In this document: one piece after another, positions 35,632 to 45,077 of the stretch
Position numbering within the stretch: position 1 is the stretch's first letter
Layout of the letters: the number at the start of each line of letters is the position of its first letter
NCBI RefSeq assembly: GCF_030272615.1
Contig: NC_081408.1
Location: 403,089,889 to 403,153,888, forward strand
Origin: Cryptomeria japonica
Lineage: Eukaryota > Streptophyta > Pinopsida > Cupressales > Cupressaceae
Reading direction: 5' to 3'
Length of the DNA stretch: 64,000 nucleotides
Made by a program: the position numbers and the translations under genes
The notes under the pieces: model-generated
Seen by the model: the letters and a program-made list of their open reading frames with translations, nothing else
Told to the model about the DNA's origin: nothing
Database searches by the model: none

Positions 35632-36568
35632 AATGTCCAGACCATAGTTGAACTACTCGCCAAAAGCAAAAACTCGCCAAGGTCAAAAAAAAAAACTTGG
35701 CAAAAAACTCGGCAACATAAAAAATTGCTTAAATTTAATAGAAATGTTTTTTTTTTGCAAAATTCAATGAGGAGATGCATCCAATGAGTCAATAAATGAG
35801 TACGCAAAAGAAACAAGCTGATTCTAGATATATTTGATTGATTTAAATGCAAATTGGGTACAAAATGGCATCCTCTTGTGGAATGCTGATGGCTGATAGA
35901 CTGAAACAAAATGAAATAGCAAATTGTTCTTGTAAAACTAAAAGTAAATACTACATCAAAACATTTTACATCTTCCTCTTTCCATCTCTGGTGCAAACCA
36001 GGGGAGAGATAGAACTAGAGGGTCTGGCCCTAGGAGTCTGATGTGGCTTCTCCACCTCGCCAAAATTAGGTTGAGGGTAGCAACCCTCGCGGGGGTCTGA
36101 GGATGAGAGAGGGGTAGAGAGATAGGTCTAGATCTTGGGAAGCCAGGAGAGAGTGAGATAGAGTGGTAGAGAGAGGGGATAGAGGAAGAGTGATAGGGAG
36201 ATAGATAGGTCTAAAATTCGGGGCAGATAAAGTGAGTGTGATAGAGAGAGCGAGAGCATGCTGATAGGAGCCTATTGATTACTGAAATTTGACTGTCTGA
36301 AAATTTAAAAGATCTTCTAAAACCTAGAATTACTTAAATGTTACATTTCATGTATATATTCTGATGAAGAGATTGAGACTGACTTGAAAAAAAAAAATTA
36401 GATAATTTTTTTGTGTTTGGGCCTCTTTTTTTTTATGCAGCCGAGTTTTTGCTGGAAATTCGCCGAGTTTTTCCAGCAAAAACTCTGCGAGTTAATGGCA
36501 TAAATACTCGCGAGTTTTTCAAAACTCATAGAGTACTCGGCGAGTATTCCATCTGTGGTCCAGACATT
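35632..36568. mobile_element. DNA-transposon-like element with about 30-bp terminal inverted repeats
   Basis: The left end AATGTCCAGACCATAG (35632) and the reverse complement of the right end, AATGTCTGGACCACAG (36568), match at 24 of 30 positions and both run into TACTCGCC. Just inside each end are clustered copies of CTCGCC/ACTCGGCGAG-like words (35655-35720 and 36440-36545), a subterminal repeat pattern typical of hAT-like or other cut-and-paste elements. The middle is GA-rich (36090-36270) and encodes nothing recognisable, so it is non-autonomous. I cannot find a target-site duplication. Confidence 0.6.
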
Positions 36569-36793
36569 CCTTCACAACACAACATGAGTACATCTACACC
36601 CTCCCCTTTTCAATGTTAGAAGTATGGGGATATCACATACATCTCTTCACAGCTACAAACATCTGTTAATGCATGGTAGCTTATGCAAGATAAGATATTC
36701 CTAACCTTGCTTGTTTTGTTATTTATCTACATGCTTCATGTCTGATTTATATTGCATATGATTATCGGATTGTACAAACATTGCTTATCATTA

Positions 36794-37266
36794 TGCTATC
36801 GGGCTAACAACCCGATAGCATATTAATGTCAATTGTTAATTGGCATTAATATGCTATTGGGGTATTAACCCGATAGCATATTAAATGCTATAAGTTATCG
36901 GGTTAAATTCGCCGATACATACTTGCTATCAGGTGCATAAACATTGGCACCAATTCACATCTGTTATCAGGCTTAATTATATCGGGCATATTTGTTATCG
37001 GGTTTAATGAATACACCGCTTCATTTGGCATTAACATTGGTTAACAAATGCACCGGTTGGATTATATACATCGTGCACTTTGAATCATCGGTGTTTATAT
37101 GAACTGATTCATTATATTGATCAGTCATTATATTATGATATTACAATATGCTATCGGGGGTTTTTGAACCGATAATCAGCATTGTGTTAATGGTATAATT
37201 GTAAAGGGCACCGATCAATGGGTGCATTGATCGGTCATGCCTAAAAGGCATGACTGGTCAATACAC
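36794..37266. repeat. Hairpin-rich block with repeated ATCGGG motif
   Basis: Successive perfect or near-perfect inverted repeats are present. 36794-36820 is a 10-bp stem TGCTATCGGG with a 7-base loop. 36818-36855 is an 18-bp stem starting AGCATATTAATG around GTT. 36850-36880 is a 12-bp stem with one wobble. 37210-37235 is a 10-bp stem ACCGATCAAT. 37222-37266 is a 20-bp stem with three mismatches around TAAAA. Neighbouring stems share arms, so they are mutually exclusive folds. ATCGGG/CCCGAT and related words are scattered between them. No protein is encoded. Confidence 0.85.
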
Positions 37267-37290
37267 CAATTGACCGGTTGCCTAAATGAT

Positions 37291-39415
37291 ATATATGCCA
37301 ATTGAATTCATTTGGAGAAGACATAGAAAATATTAAATGATCTCTCTCCTTCAGACCTACAGATAAAAATCAGAATTATTAGACATTGACATAATTCCTC
37401 ATATCCATATATAGCATTCATAGTTCATAACTTGTTCTTTAATTGAAATTGAAATAACTTTACAACATCCACAAAAAGAGCATCACTTTCAGCAGCAATA
37501 ACAATTGCATTCTTGGGAACCTGAAGATTCACCACAAACAGGGACATTTTCTCTTCAAGATATGATCAGATTCTTGGTCATATGTGGGCTTTGTTCAAGA
37601 GTTCTTGGCTAGAGATACTCTCTTGTGCTACATCTACATAATCTGTTTGACTCACCCTACCTAGATCAGCAAATAACCACATTTGCATCCCCACATCACC
37701 ATGTATCTGAGGTTAGCTAGCACCATCTGATTGGATCATCCCAAATTGATGCATACATAATTGGTCACACCCCATTTATATGTCAATGTCTCAGGGCACA
37801 ACAAAATGTGATGGAGGACCATTGCTCCACGAGAAAAGGGTGAATGATACAAGCACAACCATGCATGCTAGTTCATCAGCTTCAGACAAGCTTCTTTAGT
37901 GCATACCACAACACAATGGGACCTGTTGTGACTGAAAAACACACAGGCAACACTGAGAGGGGGAGGGGGTGAATCAGTATTGCAAAACTTTAAAAACTTA
38001 AAGATAAAGCATACAATAGAAAACCATAACTCTAGTACGCAAGTTATCCCAAGGAAAACCCTTTCAGGTAAAAAATCACGTCATTTAAGAAACTTTCTTT
38101 ACCAAGAACAGGCACCAACCCGATGAGCACCAACTCAGTATACAAAAGGTGGGCTCCAACCCACAATGAGCACCAACACCTAAAACAGAGGTTCCAACCT
38201 CAAATATACATTAGTGAGCTTTGATTTAGAATTTTACAAAATAACCAGAATCCTCTTTGAAACAAACTCTCATTAAAATAAACTTCACCCTGCTGTAACA
38301 GTCAATCTCCAAAAGATGCACACTTTACTCAGTATTACAAATCTCTCAGCCAGCTTCAAAAGAAAACCAAAACACTCGTATGTTCTGAATAACAACATAA
38401 CACAGACTGCTCTCAGAGATATATATGATATCAATCTTCAACCCCTACGCTTTTTGCTTCAGATACGTCAACCTCCCAAAACTGTCTACAACTCTAATCC
38501 ATTTTTTATTTGCACCTTCAGACTTAAAGCAAATGACCACACACGATCAAAATTGATTCTCCCTCTCTTTTTCAAGACACCCACTTACAAGATGAATTGT
38601 TTTTTTTAATTTTAAGAATGATACATACCACTTTTCAAAAGATCACATACAAAGAACAAATTTTTCAACCAAAACCGTAACACATCACCCACAGAGACAG
38701 CAAAAAGCAACCAACAATATGAAAGCGCTGCTGAAAAAATGAACTTCCTGAAGGCAACAAAACCAACTCAGCTATCAAACCAGTGTACAGTTATCATGCT
38801 CGATTCTATTTTTTTTTTAAATGGCTTCCATCAGATCACACACGTCCAGTAGAAAGAATCGAAAACAAAAACAATTCTTCAGAAGTCTACCATGTAATCC
38901 AATCAGAAAGAGGAAATAAACCGACGCCATCAGCAGGAACAAAAGAGTTGGCAAACATCAACAACGTGAATCATAAGTAACTCTCCACACACCAAGCACC
39001 ACATACTTCACCCAAAAAAACTTCGAAATGGCTGCTACAGATATACTTCAGTCTTTCAAATTACCCTTTTTCAATCATCCAAAAGCACAAGCTGCTCACA
39101 CATACAGCAATCAACCTGCCAAAGAGAGATTTCGTTTTTATGCAGGTCGACACATCAGAAATCTGCCATCTGTGCTTTTCATCACATCTTCGCTTTCAAA
39201 AACGCACTCAATAATTACCAGAAGTGTTATGTAGAAGGCTGAGAGAATAGTCACAAAAAACGTTTCAGATTCCCTTCTGAGGTGGCCATACAGATTTATA
39301 AGAACTGAAAACAAACTCTGCAGGACATTGTCCAGACATAACTGTGAACCCAGAGATGCCAGAGCAGTTATAGAAGAAGACGAGTCTGGAAAAGAATGCC
39401 ACAAAAACCAAAGAA
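37291..39415. other. Spacer with an insert-like block from about 37930
   Basis: 37291-37930 has no recognisable feature. At 37951 the sequence CTGAGAGGGGGAGGGGGTG followed by AATCA is close to the end of the 0.9-kb insertion in the LINE (reverse complement of 25773-25797), so a related element may start here. The following DNA (38000-39300) is AC-rich, with repeated CACCAAC words near 38110-38200, and contains no convincing gene. Confidence 0.35.
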
Positions 39416-39662
39416 ACGGGACTCGGACTCTGCTTGGACTCGGCAAGGCCGACTCGGACTCGGACTCGGCTTCAGACTTGGCTGGACTCGGGAAACTGAA
39501 AAACTCAAGAAATTTAGAGATTTTTAAATATTTTGAACCCCAGTCTATGTCTGGCCGAGTCTGGCGAGTCTGGCGAGTCTGGACCCCAGACTCGTCCGAG
39601 TCCGAGTCCGAGTTTGCTGGACTCGTGGGGGGTGACTCGGACTCGGACCCGCCGAGTTTGGG
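39416..39662. repeat. GACTCG-rich inverted-repeat block
   Basis: Dense copies of GACTCG (or CGAGTC) occur in both orientations. The left part (39418-39490) has mainly ACTCGG and the right part (39550-39662) has both CGAGTC and GACTCG runs. The arrangement resembles the subterminal regions of a small DNA element folded back on itself. Acidic Asp-Ser repeats in the open frame are a by-product. Confidence 0.7.
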
Positions 39663-40195
39663 TGATTTCTGGTGATTTTAGTTTCTATGACGAAAACACA
39701 GAACCCATCACGATGAAGAAAAATTACTCAACCCCACAGCCATATGCACATAACAGTCATCACACATTCAACTTGAAATATAACAGTTGACATTTAACAT
39801 GGCACATGAATCTGACTTGTCCAGATACAAATACTCAGCCAAGAAACTCAAATGCCACCAAAAAATATTGACATCAATGACAAAATTCTCTACAATGACT
39901 ATTTCACACATCACCCCATCACAAATGGGGACCCCCTCTTTTGATTTCAGTTTTAGATTAGATTGCTACAAGCGATCCTTTTAGATGAATAAGTTTGAGT
40001 TTATCTCACATCCAACATTTTGAGAGTCAATGATTCACATCTTTTGCTTGCTTGAATGAGAATGAAATGCAAGTTTGGCTAAGGCAAGTTGATTTTAGAG
40101 CTCAAACATTCTAAGAAGAGGGAGTTGAGGATGAAATTATCATGAAGAGCTGGAAATGAATCAGGTCAAGACAGCGAAAGTTGCATTTTTAGAAG

Positions 40196-40715
40196 ACTTC
40201 CTTTGACCCCTAAAATGTGCAACTTAAGCATTTCAAGCATTTCCTTTGACCCCTTAGATCAGCAAACCGAGGTCTTGCATTGCATTGCTTTGATTGAGAT
40301 CATCGTTTTTGCCAAGTATGTTGCTAGGAGGTTCAAGCAATTTCAAGTGTAGAAGGATCAATCACTTCCTTTGATTGCCTAGATCGGCGACTTCAGATTT
40401 TAGTGACTTCCTTCGATTGCCTAGATATCGACTTAAGGCTTTTTGATCATTTCCTTGCCTCCTCCAATCAGTGATCTAAGATGTCTCATTTCCTTCGATT
40501 GCCTGGATCAGTGAAATAAGGGGATTCTACTTCCAATCAAGCTCCCAATGGGTGACTTGGGCATTTCGAATTTCATTTCCTTGAGGGTCAAAATGTACAA
40601 CTTAAGGGATCAAGTGATTTCCATTGCCCCCTCAAAAGAGGGGCTTAAGGATGAACGATTTCCATTGACCCCCAAAATGTGTGACTTAAGGAAATATCAT
40701 TTTGTAAAGAAGATG
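40196..40715 (+). repeat. 42-bp degenerate tandem array, about 12 copies
   Basis: Units of the type TTCCTTTGACCCC....GACTTAAG start near 40198, 40241, 40285, (40326), 40366, 40408, 40451, 40490, 40531, 40577, 40619 and 40660. The step is 39-46 bp, mostly 41-43. Some units read TTCCTTCGATTGCC instead of TTCCTTTGACCCC. It lies in the same place, upstream of the TATA box, as the 166-bp palindrome array of the related element. Confidence 0.85.
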
Positions 40716-40883
40716 CATTTGACGTGTGTGCCACCTTGAATGGGCCCCATGATATTGAAGGAAGAACGTTTTATTTAAATTTGAATCTGTGATCACAAGT
40801 CGGCCTTTTGTTTTTAATTGCAACTCATTAAATGGGAATCACAAGTTGGCCTTGTGATGAGGTATCGCACCCTTTCAAACAAC

Positions 40884-40889
40884 TATAAA
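40884..40889 (+). promoter_or_regulatory. TATA box of the plus-strand giant LTR
   Basis: ACTATAAAG lies about 800 bp upstream of the reading-frame start and just downstream of the tandem array and a CGGCC-containing stretch. The related minus-strand LTR has CTTATAAAGG in the equivalent place. Confidence 0.5.
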
Positions 40890-41692
40890 GTTCTGTTGAT
40901 CATTGCATTTGATCAACACAAAATCGATATTGCAAATGCTCTTATGAAGGCAGCAATTCTGATCAGGCTTAATAGAGATTCTATATTGTCAAGTTTGCTA
41001 TTGCTGGAGTGCGAATTCATTCATTGTTGATAACGATTTTCATCAAGGAAAAGGCGAAGTCATTGAGGCATCAAATTTAATCATCATCCACAGCGAATTT
41101 GTCATTAAGATCAGCAAATTTATCATCAAGGACAGCGACATTGTGACAATTGGAGATCAGTGACATTGTGTCCATCAAACTCAGCGATCCTATCATTGAT
41201 CAGCGAGCAAATTTGGAAGGAGATTATCAATTCTACATCAGCAATTCAATGATTTCCAGCCATTTGACTCCAACCAAAGCCTTTAAAGAGGGCAATTTTG
41301 CCAAATTATCGATCAATTTGAAGTTGTTTGCAGGTCTGAATTGACTGTTATTTGACCATCTTTATTGAAATCAGACCCTGATTTGGCGCTGGTACAGCTT
41401 CTTGCTTTTTGTTTTTTCATGATTTTGATCATATGATGCTTTGATCCATTGCATTCCAATCATCTAAGTATACCTCAAGGCGTAATTCATTAGCTTCGAT
41501 AGTCATGTTTGAGAAGGATCAAAGTTTGCAAGCTAGGGTTTTAACATAAGAACCTAGGGTTTTAGCAATATTGAAGATTTTGATGAATTATCAGCTCTAG
41601 AGCAGAAATTGTAAACTTAGGGGATTATATTTCACTTGTAAGCATTAATACCATATCATAAAACTAACTTGGACAACTCTCATAGGTAGAAC
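40890..41692 (+). other. Leader upstream of the LTR-encoded reading frame
   Basis: Non-coding. At 41040-41230 a loose repeat of words like ATCATCAAGGACAGCGA and TTTGTCATT recurs every 25-35 bp; the related LTR leader has its own loose GTGCGAACTT repeat. CTCATAGGT just before the ATG (acceptor-like AG at 41684-41685) parallels GTGTAGGT in the other copies, so a leader intron is possible. Confidence 0.4.
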
Positions 41693-43248
41693 ATGGCAGG
41701 AGTACGACAGACTCTCATCAAGGAGGACTCAAAGAGAGAGGCGATGGAATCCAAGATTGCATCATTTTGGGGCAATGTAGGAGACATCAACCTTGGCCAA
41801 ATCAACATGAAGAAGTTTCAAGGACCTTTGTACACCACCAAGCCTTCCGAACATTTGAAGATGATGATCGAGAGCGAAATAGTGAAGGCGGCAGGTTTCC
41901 CTCTAGCTGTACAGTGCAATGAATTGATCGTTGAGTGTGCCAAGCACTATGATGCGAGCAAAAGGATGATAGTAGCACCTGATGGCAGAGAACTTTCATA
42001 TCTATCTGAGAGAACTATAAGTGAAGCCTTCCATATACCTGAATTCACTGCCATGATCTATAAGAGCAAGGAAAAAGAACGGGCATTTTATGATGATGAT
42101 CCCGATAAATGCCTAGGCATAATTAACAAGTATTGGTTATTGAAGAGTAGGCCTGGCCTATCCAAGATACCTGCCAATCTCCACAAGATTTACTCCAAGC
42201 AAGAATTCAATGACTTGATCACTATGCTCAACTGAATTGTAGGAGCCCCTCAAGCATCTCAGTTCGAGAATTGGATGTTCTACTTCATGGAGATCATATC
42301 GACTTGAAAGGAGAGGATCAACTGGGCAAGGATTATAAGCAATAACATTGATATACAGGCTTACAGCTCAAGGAACTTGTGCGAACCAAGACATTCTACA
42401 TGAGTTCATACATCATATATTCACTTGCTAGAGCTCATGAATATGTAGGATTAATTTATAGAGGTCCAGTTGGTACTAGAGCTGGAGAATTGAGAGCATG
42501 TGAATCATACACACAACTACATTACCCTAGCAAGACAAATTACAAAAGAGTAAATGATGCCTTCACAATGCACATAACAAGAACTTTGCAATGTGGCATT
42601 CATCAAAGACTATCCCCACAAGCAAAAGAGCTAGTAGAGAAGTTCGGTGCTTGGTTTATCCAGTTTTTAAAGTTCACCTACATAAGGATACAAGGATGCT
42701 CTTATCCGCCCTACATGATACCAAGATATCCTACTGACAAGTTGGTATTGCTTGAGTTGGTGAGGTAGTTGATGGCATACAACAAAGTACGAAAGAATAA
42801 ACACAAGTCAAGAATTCCATTTCCCGTTTCAGTTGGACATTCATTGGAAGTGTGCCCATCTTTGCAAGTAGCAGAGAAGGTGGATGAGGAATTGAAGTCT
42901 CACCTTCTTATCCCATACTTTTCTAGAGACAGATGTGATCACTACAGCATCAAGAGATCAAATGGAAGAAGTCACAAGCATAAGTTACAATTGGAAGATC
43001 ATTTTATGAATGCTCAAGATGATCTAGATATAAGAAGAAGAATGTGTTCAAGGCTACCTATTCACATCGTCAGAGCATGCAAGGTCTTCGACATTCCCGA
43101 TCAAGCACGAGATAGTGGAAGACACCTCCTACCGATATATGAGCAAGAGAAAGATAAAGAAATAAAAGTCAATTGGATTGAGGTGGAGATCACCAATTTG
43201 AAAGATCTAACGAAGCCAGTCTATCCACAAATTGAAGAGTCAAGGCAC
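41693..43248 (+). pseudogene. LTR-encoded protein, older divergent copy
   Basis: Homologue of the 814-residue LTR protein at 45078-47522. It opens MAGVRQTLIKEDSKREA at 41693; shared blocks include KAAGFPLAVQCNELIVECAKH, then SERTISEAFHIPEF, then IINKYWLLKSRPGLSKIP, about half identical by eye over the first 180 residues. A TGA at 42233, a further TGA near 42305 and a frame change near 42350 break it. It then stays open from 42379 to 43254 except for a TAG at 42766. Matching blocks include DAFTMHITRTLQCGIHQRLS and GAWFIQFLKFTYIRIQGC. The last bases before 43249 belong to it; the rest was displaced by the insertion. Its function is unknown. Confidence 0.8.
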
Positions 43249-43254
43249 TGTTGA

Positions 43255-44300
43255 CGTGTATTTTGTACACCATCATACACAGAATAAAATACCAATAGGC
43301 ATCTTATCCTCTCTTGAGAAAAAGCCTCTAACTGCTGAAGATTCGCATAAAGGATCAGTTAGGAAGACTCCAAGGTTCTGGTTAGTAGGGTCTCTACGTG
43401 TGGACAAGCTTCCAGCGGTATGATGTGATTTGCTGTATCCTTCAAGGGGTCTTACGCTTCCAAAAGTTCAAGATTTTACTAAACTAAAGAAACTTTTAAA
43501 AAAATAACGAAAGAGTAGGGTTTTCAAGGGGTATAATCTAGTCTAACCCTAAGAATGACTTCGTGTAGACAAGACTTGGCAAGATTCAACCAACTGCAAT
43601 TTTGCCATAAGATAACAACTCAATTGAAATTGGTGCGATCTTCTAAGGTAATAAAATGATTTTCAATGCATCAAAGATCAAAGACACTACCACGAAGGTA
43701 CATATCCAAGATACAATAATGATTGAAGGTTAAGAGATTCAAGGTATTCTCCAGTCGACCACGCAAGGCGTTCCTACAATCAGCAAGAAGCTAGTGGTTT
43801 GGATTACGAATCCTACCAAAGATCAAGTTTCACACTATGTCCTTCAAACTAACACACTACTTTGATTGAGCATGATTCAAGTAAATTGAACAACCATGAA
43901 GATAACCAAGAAAGTTGCAACAAAACACCATAACTTCAATATTTCATTGATTTCCAAGTCATCATATACAACAATTGCTTGAATTCCTTCCCTCAAAACT
44001 CAATCTTGCTACAAAATAAAATTGCTTCTAAATTCTAATCTCTTAGCTATCTCTCTTCTCTATTACAAAAAAACATTACAAATGAAATGAAAATGAGGGT
44101 ATAAATAGCATCCTCAATTACAATGAAAGGTCCAGATTGAAAGTAGATCAACGGTCAAGATCATGACACCTAAACCCTAATTAGGGTTTGTTACAAATGG
44201 CCTCCTTTTTACTGAACAATATTAAATGCATAGCCAAATATTAAATTTGGCACAAAAACCTAGGAGACATAAACCAATGACAAATAAGATGCCATGTCAT
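43255..44300 (-). other. LTR tail between the reading frame and the LTR end
   Basis: About 1 kb, non-coding, nearly identical at 58567-59611. CCCTAATTAGGG (palindrome) is near 44175. GTGTACAAAATACAC (palindrome, 43256-43270) lies next to the LTR terminus. I see no gene. Confidence 0.6.
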
Positions 44301-45077
44301 CTATAACAACCTCTCATCTAGAATCTTATTCCCTTTCCAATTCTCTTTTTTAGCATATGCAATGAATCTTGACACGATTCCTTCGATCTCTGCAATTGGA
44401 ATCTCGGGAAGATTCTTCATACTCTCTTCCAAGTGGATGACCTGATCGAATGCATCTAGAAGAGCTGCGTCCCAAGTAGATTCAAGTTCCTTTGATCTTT
44501 CAATCAGGAGCATGGTGGCAAACATCTGATCATATTGCTCGTCTGTAACATTTGCGTCCTTGCAAAAGATGACCTTGATTCTATCCTCTAATTCCTGCAT
44601 ATCCACATCTGTCTCGACCTCGATCCTTCTGCCAAGAATGGTACGAAGTACCTCAAATACCCTGTCCTGGATCGGATTGATCACCTCCTCCACTTGGCTG
44701 CATCTGGTACTGATGTCCTCAAAGAAAACACTCTTCATATGGAGTAAGGTTGACCACTGAAGCAAACTGTGAGGTCCTCCATCCATGATCTTTTCTTGCG
44801 CTAAGACCTTCCTTGATGTGTGTCTAATTACTTTCAAGACAGCAATGATAACATCTTTGGTATGGGCAAATGCGGCTACTGTTATCATCAAATTGTGGAT
44901 TATCTCAAGAACCTGGATAGCTTGGTGAATAATCTTCATCATCCTTGTTACAAATTCTATGGCCACTGTGTGAGATTTATCCATCCAAGTACTTGTACGC
45001 TGGACCATATTCCTGAATCTTTCTGCCTCATTGATTGATTGAAGTGGAAGTGCCTGCACTGGTGATCTAGCTGGATC
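44301..45077 (-). CDS. LTR-encoded frame, part 2 (about 258 codons after an amber stop)
   Basis: This frame is directly continuous, in phase, with the 814-residue frame: only the TAG at 45078-45080 separates them. It has no ATG at its beginning (the first in-frame Met is about 24 codons in, in RFRNMVQRT), which suggests it is the C-terminal part of one long protein, not a separate gene. The sequence is alpha-helical, rich in Glu, Ile, Lys and Arg, with heptad-like stretches (for example FRNMVQRTSTWMDKSHTV and VIHLEESMKNLPEIPI). It has no membrane segment or known catalytic motif. The same stop and frame exist in the other LTR (59612-60388), with four residue differences. Its function is unknown. 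Confidence 0.6.
   Translation of the reverse strand, partial: DPARSPVQALPLQSINEAERFRNMVQRTSTWMDKSHTVAIEFVTRMMKIIHQAIQVLEIIHNLMITVAAFAHTKDVIIAVLKVIRHTSRKVLAQEKIMDGGPHSLLQWSTLLHMKSVFFEDISTRCSQVEEVINPIQDRVFEVLRTILGRRIEVETDVDMQELEDRIKVIFCKDANVTDEQYDQMFATMLLIERSKELESTWDAALLDAFDQVIHLEESMKNLPEIPIAEIEGIVSRFIAYAKKENWKGNKILDERLL

Larger units (their letters stand above)
39893..43248 (+). mobile_element. Fragment of a giant LTR, plus strand, cut by the 43249 insertion
   Basis: Older relative of the giant-LTR element to the right, in the opposite orientation. Its start, ATGACTATTTCACACATC with AATGGGGACCCCCTCTTTT (39896-39941), matches the start of the minus-strand LTR at 50384-50340. In the same order come a tandem array (40196-40715), a TATA box (40884) and a reading frame homologous to the LTR frame of the other element. 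It ends abruptly at 43248 where the minus-strand LTR begins, so the remainder probably lies beyond 64000. Its upstream border is approximate. Confidence 0.7.

Noticed and set aside
39328-39790. Plus-strand frame rich in Asp-Ser and Ser-Pro
   Set aside because: It is a reading of the GACTCG repeat in two frames; no protein character outside the repeat.
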